Source: Rhodovastum sp963709085
GTDB lineage: Bacteria; Pseudomonadota; Alphaproteobacteria; Acetobacterales; Acetobacteraceae
Direction of reading: 5' to 3'
Length of the DNA: 64,000 bases
Assembly (NCBI GenBank): GCA_963709085.1
Contig: CAVPVB010000024.1
Coordinates: forward strand, 930,001 to 994,000
Shown: positions 8,007-15,130 of the stretch, piece after piece
Layout of the letters: each line of letters begins with the position of its first letter
Position numbering within the stretch: position 1 is the stretch's first letter
The notes under the pieces: model-generated
Database searches by the model: none
The model's input: only the letters and a program-made list of their open reading frames with translations
What the model was told of the DNA's origin: nothing
Made by a program: the position numbers and the translations under genes

Positions 8007-8768
8007 ATGGGATCGATTTCCCCCGACACTGATCTGGTACTTGAGCGGATGCGAAGCGGGCCTGGCAGCGATTCGCCGTACGACGGCGCCGACGCAGCTC
8101 CGCCGGTGCCCGAGTACTTGAACGAGCATTACTGGTGGAGCTATGTCCATCCGCGTGCCGTCCGGGTGTTCGAGCGACCCTGGCTGGTCAACCTGATCCT
8201 GTGGGGCAAATACATCACCATGCGTGACGCGGCGGTGGCCGAGCTGGGCGAGAATTTGCCCGGGCGGACGCTGCAGATCGCCTGCGTCTATGGTGACCTG
8301 ACGCCGCGTCTGGCCGCTCGCGTTCCGGTGGGGGCGCAGCTCGACGTGGTGGATGTGCTGCCGGTGCAGCTCAGCAACCTGCGGGCCAAGCTGGCCGCCG
8401 GCGCCCCGGTGCGGCTGCTGCGCATGGACAGCAGCCGGCTGCGGATTGCCGACGCCACCTATGACCGCGCGCTGCTGTTCTTCCTGCTGCACGAAATGCC
8501 GCGCCCGGTGCGCGAGGCGACGCTGCGCGAGGCGCTGCGGGTGGTGCGGCCGGGCGGCAAGCTGGTGATTGTGGACTTCGCCAAGCCATACGTCTGGCAC
8601 CCGCTGAAATATCTGTGGCACCCGGTGCTGACCCGGCTGGAGCCCTTCGCGCCGGATTTGTGGACGCTGCCGGTGGATACCTGGTTGCCGGAGTCGCATC
8701 GCGACCGGGTGGTGTCGCGGACGGGGTATTTCGGCAATTTCTACCAGAAGCTGGTGATCGAGGTTTGA
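8007..8768 (+). CDS. rquA: Rhodoquinone biosynthesis methyltransferase-like protein RquA
   Basis: A 253-residue protein of the RquA family, which converts ubiquinone to rhodoquinone, the low-potential quinone used with fumarate reductase under low oxygen. Landmarks are EHYWWSYVHPRAVRVFERPWL, LVNLILWGKY, the diagnostic ACVYGDLTPRLA (VYGD near residues 94-97 in place of the usual GxGxG SAM loop), LDVVDVLPVQLSNLR, LLRMDSSRLR and LLFFLLHEMP. The C-terminus carries WLPESHRD and GYFGNFYQKLVIEV. It is a single gene ended by a palindromic repeat. A conventional ubiquinone-type methyltransferase is less likely because the SAM loop is the RquA form. Confidence 0.85.
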   Translation: MGSISPDTDLVLERMRSGPGSDSPYDGADAAPPVPEYLNEHYWWSYVHPRAVRVFERPWLVNLILWGKYITMRDAAVAELGENLPGRTLQIACVYGDLTPRLAARVPVGAQLDVVDVLPVQLSNLRAKLAAGAPVRLLRMDSSRLRIADATYDRALLFFLLHEMPRPVREATLREALRVVRPGGKLVIVDFAKPYVWHPLKYLWHPVLTRLEPFAPDLWTLPVDTWLPESHRDRVVSRTGYFGNFYQKLVIEV

Positions 8769-8786
8769 TAGCGCGGCCGCGGCAGA

Positions 8787-8844
8787 AGGAAGGCCAGGGC
8801 TCTGCCCTGGACCCGCCAAGGGCCGAGAGGCCCTTGGAACCCAT
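8787..8844. repeat. Dispersed palindromic intergenic repeat
   Basis: AAGGAAGGCCAGGGCTCTG, then CCCTGGACCCGCCAAGGG, CCGAGAGGCCCTTGG and AACCCATT. It holds two nested hairpins (CCAGGGC/GCCCTGG and CCAAGGGCC/GGCCCTTGG). It separates the convergent stops of rquA and the acyl-CoA ligase gene and could end both transcripts. Confidence 0.8.
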
Positions 8845-8848
8845 TCAA

Positions 8849-10492
8849 TTACTTCTTTAACCCTTCCGCCAGCCGCCGCCGCAGCTCGTATTTCTGAATT
8901 TTCCCCGTGCTGGTTTTGGGAAGCTGCACGAAGCTGACAAATCGCGGCGCCTTGAACCGCGCCATGTTGGCCCGGCAATATTCGATCACATCGTCCTCGG
9001 TCAGCCGCTCCTCGGCGCCCGGCTTCGGCGTAACGAAGGCATGCGGCACCTCGCCCCATTTCTCGTCCGGATGCGCCACCACCGCCGCTTCCATGATGTC
9101 CGGATGACGGTACAGCACCTCCTCGACCTCCAGCGAGGAGATGTTCTCGCCGCCCGAGATGATGATGTCCTTCGAGCGGTCCTTCACTTCCAGGTAGGAG
9201 TCCGGATGGCGGACGCCGAGATCGCCGGAGTGGAACCAGCCGCCGGCGAAGGCGGCCTGGGTGGCCTTCGGGTTCTTCAGGTAGCCCTTCATCACCGTGT
9301 TGCCGCGCAGCATCAGCTCGCCGATGGTCTGGCCGTCGTCGCGAACCGGGTTGAGGTTCACGTCGAGGATGGTCGCGTCCTCGGCGGTCGGATGCGGCAC
9401 GCCCTGGCGGGAGAGAAACGCGGCCCGGTCGTGCAGCTTCAGGGCCTCGTGGCCGGGCTGCCAGATGCAGAACGTCAGCGGGCCATAGACTTCCGTCAGG
9501 CCGTAGACGTGATGCACGGTGAAGCCGAGCTGCTCCATCCGCTCGATCACCGCCGAGGGCGGCGCGGCGCCGCCGGTGGCGATGTTCACCACCCGGCCGC
9601 CGAAGTCGCGGCGGATATTGTCCGGGGCGTGGATCAGCATGGTCAGCACCACCGGCGCGGCGCACATATGGGTGACGTGGTGCTCGGCGATGAGCGGGTA
9701 GATCAGCGCCGGATCGACGCGGCGCAGGCAGACATGGGTGCCGCCCTGCGCGGTGATGCCCCAGGTGTAGGTCCAGCCGTTGCAGTGAAACATCGGCAGC
9801 GTCCACAGATAGACGCTGCGCGGGGTGATGCCGAAGGCGAGGTCGTTGCCGAGCGCGTTCAGGTAGGCGCCGCGGTGGTGCGACACCACGCCCTTGGGGT
9901 CGCCGGTGGTGCCGGAGGTGTAGCCGAGCGAAATCGCGTCCCACTCGTCATCAGGGTAGCGCACCGGATAGTCCGGGTCGCCGGCGGCCAGGAAGGTTTC
10001 GTATTCGGTCTCGCCGATCACCTCGCCGGCGGTGGTGAGGGCGTCATCGATGCCGATCACCAGCGGCTTTTCGCCTTCCAGCAGGGCGAGCGCGGCCTTC
10101 GCCACCGGGGCCAGCTCGCGATCGACCAGGAAGATGCGGCTTTCCGAGTGCTGCAGGATGAAGGCGACGATCGGCGCGTCCAGGCGGGTGTTGATGGCGC
10201 ACAGCACGCCGCCGGTCATCGGCACGCCGTAATGGGCTTCCAGCATGGCCGGAATGTTGGGCGCCAGCACCGAAACCGTGTCGCCACGGCCGATGCCGTG
10301 GGCCGCCAGCGCGGAGGCGAGGCGGCGGCAGCGTTCCAGCAATTGCGAATAGGTGATCCGCCGGTCGCCATGCACCACGGCGAGACCGTTGGGGAACACG
10401 CGCGCCGCCCGGACCAGGAAGGAAATCGGCGTCAGCGGCACGTGGTTGGCCGGGTTCTGGTCGAGGTCCTGGTCGTAGATGGACGAGGGCAT
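8849..10492 (-). CDS. Fatty-acyl-CoA synthetase (AMP-forming ligase)
   Basis: A 547-residue ANL-superfamily enzyme that adenylates a carboxylic acid and forms its CoA thioester. The P-loop-like A3 motif is LGYTSGTTGDPKGVVSHHRG; further motifs are HVYGLTEVYGP, GWFHSGDLGVRHPDSYLEVKDRSKD and the C-terminal lysine region KTSTGKIQKYELR. Start ATG 10492 follows a GGAAAC site. The sequence resembles the long/medium-chain AlkK and acyl-CoA synthetase group whose N-terminus has NPANHVPLTPISFLVRAARVFPN. It is not in an operon with other beta-oxidation genes here, so chain length is unknown. Confidence 0.9.
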   Translation of the reverse strand: MPSSIYDQDLDQNPANHVPLTPISFLVRAARVFPNGLAVVHGDRRITYSQLLERCRRLASALAAHGIGRGDTVSVLAPNIPAMLEAHYGVPMTGGVLCAINTRLDAPIVAFILQHSESRIFLVDRELAPVAKAALALLEGEKPLVIGIDDALTTAGEVIGETEYETFLAAGDPDYPVRYPDDEWDAISLGYTSGTTGDPKGVVSHHRGAYLNALGNDLAFGITPRSVYLWTLPMFHCNGWTYTWGITAQGGTHVCLRRVDPALIYPLIAEHHVTHMCAAPVVLTMLIHAPDNIRRDFGGRVVNIATGGAAPPSAVIERMEQLGFTVHHVYGLTEVYGPLTFCIWQPGHEALKLHDRAAFLSRQGVPHPTAEDATILDVNLNPVRDDGQTIGELMLRGNTVMKGYLKNPKATQAAFAGGWFHSGDLGVRHPDSYLEVKDRSKDIIISGGENISSLEVEEVLYRHPDIMEAAVVAHPDEKWGEVPHAFVTPKPGAEERLTEDDVIEYCRANMARFKAPRFVSFVQLPKTSTGKIQKYELRRRLAEGLKK

Positions 10493-10578
10493 GGGACTGT
10501 TTCCGGTGTTTGGCGTTGAACCCGCACCGGACTCATTAGGCGGGATCGGGCCGCTGCGCCAGACCGGAAACGGGAGTG

Positions 10579-11217
10579 CTAGCCCGGCGCATCCGGCAGC
10601 AGCCGCAACCGTTTGCACAGCGCGAACAGCCGGTCGCCATGGCTGAAGCTGAGGGCGCTCAGCACCACCAGGCTGACCGGGCCGATCATCGTGCGCACGC
10701 CCATCGCCTCGGTCAGCGGCAGCGTCCAGGCAGCCCAGAAATACAGCGCCGCCTTGAGGAAGAAATAAGCCGCCCAGAGCAGGGTGAACAGCTGGAAGAA
10801 CCGGCTGATGTCGGCACGGTCCGGGTACGGGCCGCGGCGCTGCTCGGCCAGTTCCTGGACCAGGGATTTCGGCCCGCGCGCGCCGGCAATGAAGGCCGCG
10901 CCGGTCGCCGCGTTGGTGACCACCGATTCGTAGGCGAGCATGAAGGGTGCGGCCGAACTCAGGTCGATCGCGCCGAACACCACCGTCAGCGCGCCGGATA
11001 GCAACCAAAGGCGCGAGAAGCCGAGGCCGCCGCGCCAGAGGCGCAGTGCGTCGAGCAGGATGAAGGCCATGGCGCCGGCGATCGCCGACTTCACGTCGAC
11101 CACGACCACCAGGGTCCAGAAGACGATGAGGCCGCCGAATGGCGCGGCCATCCGGAGCAGGCCGAGCAACTGGCCGGCGATGCCGCCGGCGGATCGGGCT
11201 TCGATGGTGGCGCTCAT
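10579..11217 (-). CDS. Multi-pass membrane protein, IspZ-like
   Basis: A 212-residue integral membrane protein with about five hydrophobic segments. The pattern LLRMAAPFGGLIVFWTLVVVVDVKSAIAGA and the later LFTLLWAAYFFLKAALYFWAAW recalls the intracellular septation protein A (IspZ/YciB) group, but the match is by overall pattern and not by a decisive motif. It lies upstream of the acyl-CoA ligase gene in the same direction with an 86-base gap. Without a search, 'septation-related' should be read as a suggestion only. Confidence 0.5.
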   Translation of the reverse strand: MSATIEARSAGGIAGQLLGLLRMAAPFGGLIVFWTLVVVVDVKSAIAGAMAFILLDALRLWRGGLGFSRLWLLSGALTVVFGAIDLSSAAPFMLAYESVVTNAATGAAFIAGARGPKSLVQELAEQRRGPYPDRADISRFFQLFTLLWAAYFFLKAALYFWAAWTLPLTEAMGVRTMIGPVSLVVLSALSFSHGDRLFALCKRLRLLPDAPG

Positions 11218-11296
11218 GGCGTCGTCTCCGGGCCGGTTGTGCGGGGCGGTGACTGCCAGCGGGGGTTGAGCGGTGTCCAGTGATGGTTCCTGGTCA

Positions 11297-11440
11297 GGAA
11301 GGAAGGCCAGGGCTCTGCCCTGGACCCGCTAAGGGCGGAGCCCTTAGAACCCATTCGTTAAAGGGTCTTGGGAAAGAGGGGGGTCCAGGGGCCTCTCGGC
11401 CCTTGGCGGGTCCAGGGCAGAGGCCCTGGCCTTCCTTCCT
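11297..11440. repeat. Dispersed palindromic intergenic repeat, near full length
   Basis: Both outer arms are present: AAGGAAGGCCAGGGCTCTG at the left and its inverse ending CCTGGCCTTCCTTCCTT at the right. The inner region has GCTAAGGGCGGAGCCCTTAG, one arm of an inner stem (GTTAAAGGGTCTTGGGAAAG) and then GGCCTCTCGGCCCTTGG. The second inner arm found in the full-length copies is missing, so this copy is internally deleted. It lies between two divergent genes (the IspZ-like gene and lnt), so here it is not a terminator between stops. Confidence 0.85.
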
Positions 11441-11490
11441 TAACCCGGCCACGCTTGCGCCCGCCCCGTCGCGCGTGTAGCGCCCGGCGC

Positions 11491-13089
11491 ATGATGCAGG
11501 CTTTCCTCGCCCGTTTATCCGCGCTGCGTGGCTGGCGTGCCGCGGCGGCTTCGTTTGGTCTCGGCGTCCTGTCGGCCGCCGCGCTGCCGCCTGTGCACGC
11601 CATTCCGGTGCTGTTGCTGGCCGTGCCGGGGCTGCTCGCCCTGATCGGCGGCAGCCGCCGGGCGCGCGAGGCCGGGTGGCGCGGTTTCTGTTTCGGCTTC
11701 GGCCATCACGTGGTCGGGCTGTACTGGATCACCGAGGCGATCCTGTTCGAGGCGGCGCGGTTCTGGTGGCTGGTACCGCTGGCGGTGCCGGCGCTGGCGG
11801 CGGTGCTGGCGCTGTTCATCGCCCTGCCCTGCGCCGCCGCCTGGGGAGCGCGGCCGGGCTGGCGGCGGGCGGCGGTGCTGGCCGGCGCCTGGGTGCTGGC
11901 CGACCTCGCCCGCCAGTTCATCGCCACCGGGTTTCCGTGGAACCCCTGGGGCAGCGTCTGGACGGTGCCCGGACCGTTTGGCGACGTGGCGCTGCAACCG
12001 GCCGCCTGGGTGGGTGTGCATGGCCTGACCCTGGTCACGCTGCTGCTGGCGGCCACGCCGGCGCTGGGCCGGCACGCCATGGCGGCGGGCGCCGTGGCGC
12101 TGCTGCTGTGGGCCGGCGCGGGCGCGGCCCGGCTGCATCTGGCCACGGCGTCGTCGCCGCCCGGCCTGGACGTGGTGCTGGTGCAAGGCAACGTGCCGCA
12201 GGGGCACAAATGGGATCGTGCCTTCGTGATGGAGACCTTTGACCGCCAGCTCGCCCTGACCCGCACCGGGGTGGCCCAGGCGGCGCGGGAACATCCCGGT
12301 CAGCCGGCAGTGGTGGTCTGGTCGGAGACGGCGAGCCCCTTCCTGCTGGAGCAGGATGCCGCCGCCCGCGCCGCCATCGTCGCGGCGGCGCAGGCACCCG
12401 GCCTGGTGGCCCCTGGCCTTCTGCCCCCTGGCCTGCTCATCGGCAGCGTGCGCTTCGACTCGGCACGCCGGCCGAGCAACAGCCTGATGGCGCTGCCGGC
12501 CGACGGCCCGCCGGTGGCGGTGTACGACAAATGGCACCTGGTGCCGTTCGGCGAGTTCCAGCCCAGCTGGTTCCCGCTGCCCATCCAGGTGGTGCCGGGC
12601 GACGGGTTCGCCGGCGGGCCGGGGCCGGTCACGCTGCACGTGCCGGGGCTGCCGCCGGTCGGCCCGCTGATCTGCTACGAGGCGATTTTTCCGGCCCAGG
12701 TGGCCGATGAAGCCGACCGGCCGGACTGGCTGGTGAACGTGACCAACGACGCCTGGTTCGGCAACTCCACCGGGCCGCGGCAGCATCTGGCAGCGGCCCG
12801 GCTGCGCGCGGTGGAGGAAGGGCTGCCGCTGATGCGCGCGGCCAACACCGGCATCAGTGCCGGCTTCGACGCGTTCGGGCACGAGTTGGGGCGGCTGGGC
12901 ATGCGGCAGACCGGAGTGCTGGTGCTCGCCCTGCCCGGCCATCTGCCGCCGACGCCGGCCGGCCGGTTCGGACTGGCGGTGCCGCTGGTGCTCGCCGCTG
13001 GGGTGCTGCTGGCGGGCGTCGTGCCAGTGCCTTGGCGTCGGGTGCCTTGGCGTCGGGTGCCGCGACGCGGGAGTGGCGCCGCGACCTGA
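11491..13089 (+). CDS. lnt: Apolipoprotein N-acyltransferase
   Basis: A 532-residue inner-membrane enzyme that adds the third acyl chain to the N-terminal Cys of lipoproteins. The first 210 residues are hydrophobic and include FGFGHHVVGLYWI and ATGFPWNPWGSVWT. The nitrilase-like catalytic domain shows the triad regions VVWSETASPF (Glu), YDKWHLVPFGEFQP (Lys) and LICYEAIFP (Cys), then NVTNDAWFGNSTGPRQH. ATG 11491 is the first of two adjacent ATGs. Two 15-bp tandem repeats lie in it: APGLV-type units before the Lys and three VPWRR-type units at the C-terminus, giving a basic tail. Confidence 0.95.
   Translation: MMQAFLARLSALRGWRAAAASFGLGVLSAAALPPVHAIPVLLLAVPGLLALIGGSRRAREAGWRGFCFGFGHHVVGLYWITEAILFEAARFWWLVPLAVPALAAVLALFIALPCAAAWGARPGWRRAAVLAGAWVLADLARQFIATGFPWNPWGSVWTVPGPFGDVALQPAAWVGVHGLTLVTLLLAATPALGRHAMAAGAVALLLWAGAGAARLHLATASSPPGLDVVLVQGNVPQGHKWDRAFVMETFDRQLALTRTGVAQAAREHPGQPAVVVWSETASPFLLEQDAAARAAIVAAAQAPGLVAPGLLPPGLLIGSVRFDSARRPSNSLMALPADGPPVAVYDKWHLVPFGEFQPSWFPLPIQVVPGDGFAGGPGPVTLHVPGLPPVGPLICYEAIFPAQVADEADRPDWLVNVTNDAWFGNSTGPRQHLAAARLRAVEEGLPLMRAANTGISAGFDAFGHELGRLGMRQTGVLVLALPGHLPPTPAGRFGLAVPLVLAAGVLLAGVVPVPWRRVPWRRVPRRGSGAAT
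12394..12438. repeat. 15-bp tandem repeat inside lnt (APGLx units)
   Basis: Three degenerate 15-base units encode APGLV, APGLL and PPGLL in the catalytic domain of Lnt, in a loop between the Glu and Lys catalytic regions. Confidence 0.7.
13027..13071. repeat. 15-bp tandem repeat at the lnt 3' end
   Basis: GTGCCTTGGCGTCGG occurs at 13027 and 13042 and a diverged third unit at 13057. The repeats encode VPWRR, VPWRR and VPRRG, a basic extension after the last transmembrane segment of Lnt. Confidence 0.85.
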
Positions 13090-13129
13090 TCGCCGTTATC
13101 GCCCGGTTGACGCGATATTGATGCCGCGT

Positions 13130-13157
13130 GGTTGTATGGCTACCCTATTATACAACC
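13130..13157. promoter_or_regulatory. Inverted repeat upstream of first XRE gene, possible operator
   Basis: Perfect 8-bp arms GGTTGTAT (13130-13137) and ATACAACC (13150-13157) flank a 12-base spacer that contains a TATTAT −10-like sequence. It sits 35 bases ahead of the XRE regulator start. The position suggests autoregulation, but binding is inferred. Confidence 0.5.
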
Positions 13158-13191
13158 GTGACCGACTGTCGGGCGGCAACAAGGATTGACG

Positions 13192-13629
13192 ATGTCGGGC
13201 GGTTTAGGCGGCGAACGCGAGCAGGCGGCTTCACGTCCCAATCCAATTGATGTGCATGTCGGCCAGCAGATCAAGCAGCGCCGGTCCGCGTTGGGCATTT
13301 CGCAGGAGCAGCTGGCGACGGCGTTGGGGATCAGTTTCCAGCAGGTGCAGAAATATGAACGCGGCCTGAACCGGGTCGGCGCCTCCCGGCTGCACGATCT
13401 GACCCGCGCGTTGGACGTGCCGATCGGCTATTTCTTCGAGGACGCGCCCGGAAGTGCAATGAGTTCCCGGGGCGGGTTGCGCGAGGAGCAGCAGCCTTTG
13501 GAGGACGATATTCTGGGCCGCCGCGAGACGCTCGAACTGGTGCGCGCCTTTACCCGCATTACCGACATCGCCGTGCGGCACCAGGTGCTGGAACTGGTCC
13601 GATCGCTCGGTTCCGATCCGACCCATTAA
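13192..13629 (+). CDS. XRE-family transcriptional regulator (first of a tandem pair)
   Basis: A 145-residue protein starting at ATG 13192, six bases after AAGGA. Residues about 20-75 form a Cro/CI-type helix-turn-helix: IDVHVGQQIKQRRSALGISQ, LATALGISFQQVQKYERG and RVGASRLHDLTRALDVPIGYFFED. The C-terminus ends with LGRRETLELVRAFTRITD and LELVRSLGSDPTH. This is the alphaproteobacterial HTH_3 group that often controls development or stress genes. It is followed by a close paralogue with its own promoter. The inverted repeat just upstream is a candidate binding site. Confidence 0.85.
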   Translation: MSGGLGGEREQAASRPNPIDVHVGQQIKQRRSALGISQEQLATALGISFQQVQKYERGLNRVGASRLHDLTRALDVPIGYFFEDAPGSAMSSRGGLREEQQPLEDDILGRRETLELVRAFTRITDIAVRHQVLELVRSLGSDPTH

Positions 13630-13756
13630 TGCCGGCGGCGCGTGTAGCCAAAGGGGGGGCGCTGCCCGCCCTGGTAGTGGAATCTGTCCCAGGCGCTCGC
13701 GCTAACCTGGAGGACGTGCAAATTTTAAGAATTGGCACCTTTAATTTATTCCTTCC

Positions 13757-13785
13757 TTGACGATCCTGGGTTGTAGCGTTAACGT
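13757..13785 (+). promoter_or_regulatory. Putative sigma-70 promoter of second XRE gene
   Basis: TTGACG at 13757-13762 and TAACGT at 13780-13785 are 17 bases apart, in an AT-richer stretch about 60 bases ahead of ATG 13845. It is the best promoter-like sequence in the 215-base gap after the first XRE gene. A short GTTGTAG resembling half of the upstream inverted repeat lies in the spacer. Confidence 0.45.
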
Positions 13786-13844
13786 TCTGTCAACCTAGTT
13801 CGGCGTTGCCGGGCGTTCGGGGACTGAACAGGAGCGGTAGGGCA

Positions 13845-13943
13845 ATGTCAGGCGAGACCGGTGAGGAAGAACTTCGGAACGGTGGGGCGGCCGAGGTGCT
13901 GACCAACCGCGCCGAGAAGGAACTCCCGCCCGAATCCGATTGA
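13845..13943 (+). other. Short ORF, leader or displaced N-terminus of second XRE gene
   Basis: A 32-codon frame from ATG 13845 (MSGETGEEELRNGG...) ends at TGA 13941-13943, one base before the GTG at 13945 that opens the second XRE frame. The first XRE protein starts with MSGGLGGE, so this ORF looks like the true N-terminus of the second protein put out of frame by one base. If the frame is real, it could act by translational coupling (TGACGTG). Confidence 0.5.
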
Positions 13944-13944
13944 C

Positions 13945-14340
13945 GTGCATGTCGGCTCGCGCGTTCGGCTGCGCCGCACCCTGATGGGAATGTCGCAGGA
14001 GCGCCTGGGCGAGGCGCTTGGGCTGACCTTCCAGCAGGTGCAGAAATACGAGCGCGGGGTGAACCGGGTCGGTGCCTCGCGGCTGTACGATCTGGCGCGG
14101 GTGCTCGATGTGCCGATCAGCTTTTTCTACGACGACATGCCGGAGAGCGTGAGCGGCATCCGTGCGCCCGCCCGCGGCCCGACCGGCTTCGCCGACCAGC
14201 AGGACGCGTTCGGCGACGATCTGCTCGGCAAGCGCGAGACGCTGGAACTGGTGCGCGCCTACTACCGCATCACCGATGGCAGCGTGCGCAAGCGGATGTT
14301 CGAACTCATCAAGTCGCTGGCCCCCGACCCCTCGCATTAG
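13945..14340 (+). CDS. XRE-family transcriptional regulator (second of the pair)
   Basis: A 131-residue frame with the same organisation as its neighbour: VHVGSRVRLRRTLMGMSQ, LGEALGLTFQQVQKYERG, VGASRLYDLARVLDVPISFFYDD and LGKRETLELVRAYYRITDG, ending LAPDPSH. The only in-frame start is GTG 13945, which lies inside the conserved NPIDVHVG segment; NPID is encoded just upstream in frame but without a start codon. A single extra base near 13919 (AGAAGGAAC) would explain this. The protein would still have a complete helix-turn-helix. The pair most likely arose by duplication. Confidence 0.8.
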   Translation: MHVGSRVRLRRTLMGMSQERLGEALGLTFQQVQKYERGVNRVGASRLYDLARVLDVPISFFYDDMPESVSGIRAPARGPTGFADQQDAFGDDLLGKRETLELVRAYYRITDGSVRKRMFELIKSLAPDPSH

Positions 14341-14374
14341 CCCGGCCCTGACGCCGCCGCGTCCGAGCCCGGCG

Positions 14375-15025
14375 ATGACGCTGGCCGAGGTGCGCGCCTT
14401 CCTCGAGGCGTTGCAGCGCGCCAATCCCGAGCCGCGCAGCGAGTTGGAATATGCCGATCCGTTCACCTTGCTGGTGGCGGTGGTGCTGTCGGCGCAGGCC
14501 ACCGACACATCCGTAAACAAGGCGACGCGCGGCCTGTTCGCCGAGGCGCCCACGCCCGCGGCGATGGCGGCGCTCGGGGTGGAGGGGGTAGAAAAACACA
14601 TCCGCACCATCGGGCTGTGGCAGGCCAAGGCGCGCAACGTGGTCGAATTGTCGCGCCTGCTGGTGGAGCGGCATGGCGGGGTGGTGCCGCGCGACCGGGA
14701 CGCGCTGGAGGCGCTGCCCGGAGTGGGGCGCAAGACCGCCAACGTGGTGCTGAACGTGGCCTTCGGCGAACCGACCATGGCAGTGGACACGCACATCTTC
14801 CGCCTCGGCAACCGCACCGGCATCGCCCCCGGCAAAACGCCGCGGGCGGTGGAGGATGCGCTGCTGGCACGCGTGCCGCCGGAATTGCTGCGACACGCAC
14901 ATCACTGGCTGATCCTGCACGGGCGCTACGTGTGCAAGGCACGCGCGCCGGAGTGCTGGCGCTGCGTGGCGGCTTCTTGGTGCAGGTATCCGGAGAAGGT
15001 TGCGGCGGCGGCGGGGGAAAAATAA
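14375..15025 (+). CDS. nth: Endonuclease III (DNA glycosylase/AP lyase)
   Basis: A 216-residue base-excision repair enzyme removing oxidised pyrimidines. It has LLVAVVLSAQATDTSVNKATRG, the helix-hairpin-helix LEALPGVGRKTANVVLNVAFG with the catalytic Lys, and VDTHIFRLGNR with the catalytic Asp. The C-terminus holds the 4Fe-4S motif C-x6-C-x2-C-x5-C (CKARAPECWRCVAASWC). ATG 14375 gives the normal length. It follows the XRE gene by 34 bases and may share its transcript. A palindromic repeat overlaps its stop. Confidence 0.95.
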   Translation: MTLAEVRAFLEALQRANPEPRSELEYADPFTLLVAVVLSAQATDTSVNKATRGLFAEAPTPAAMAALGVEGVEKHIRTIGLWQAKARNVVELSRLLVERHGGVVPRDRDALEALPGVGRKTANVVLNVAFGEPTMAVDTHIFRLGNRTGIAPGKTPRAVEDALLARVPPELLRHAHHWLILHGRYVCKARAPECWRCVAASWCRYPEKVAAAAGEK

Positions 15026-15083
15026 GGAAGGCCAGGGCTCTGCCCTGGACCCGGCAAGGGCCGAGAGGCCCCTGCACCCCACT
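15024..15083. repeat. Dispersed palindromic intergenic repeat
   Basis: Begins directly at the nth stop: AAGGAAGGCCAGGGCTCTG, CCCTGGACCCGGCAAGGG, CCGAGAGGCCCCTG. The same hairpin arms as the other copies are present. It could terminate nth transcription. Confidence 0.8.
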
Positions 15084-15130
15084 TCTTAAGGGCGTTCCAT
15101 TCCGGCTGCGGGGCGTGTCATGCTGGGCGC

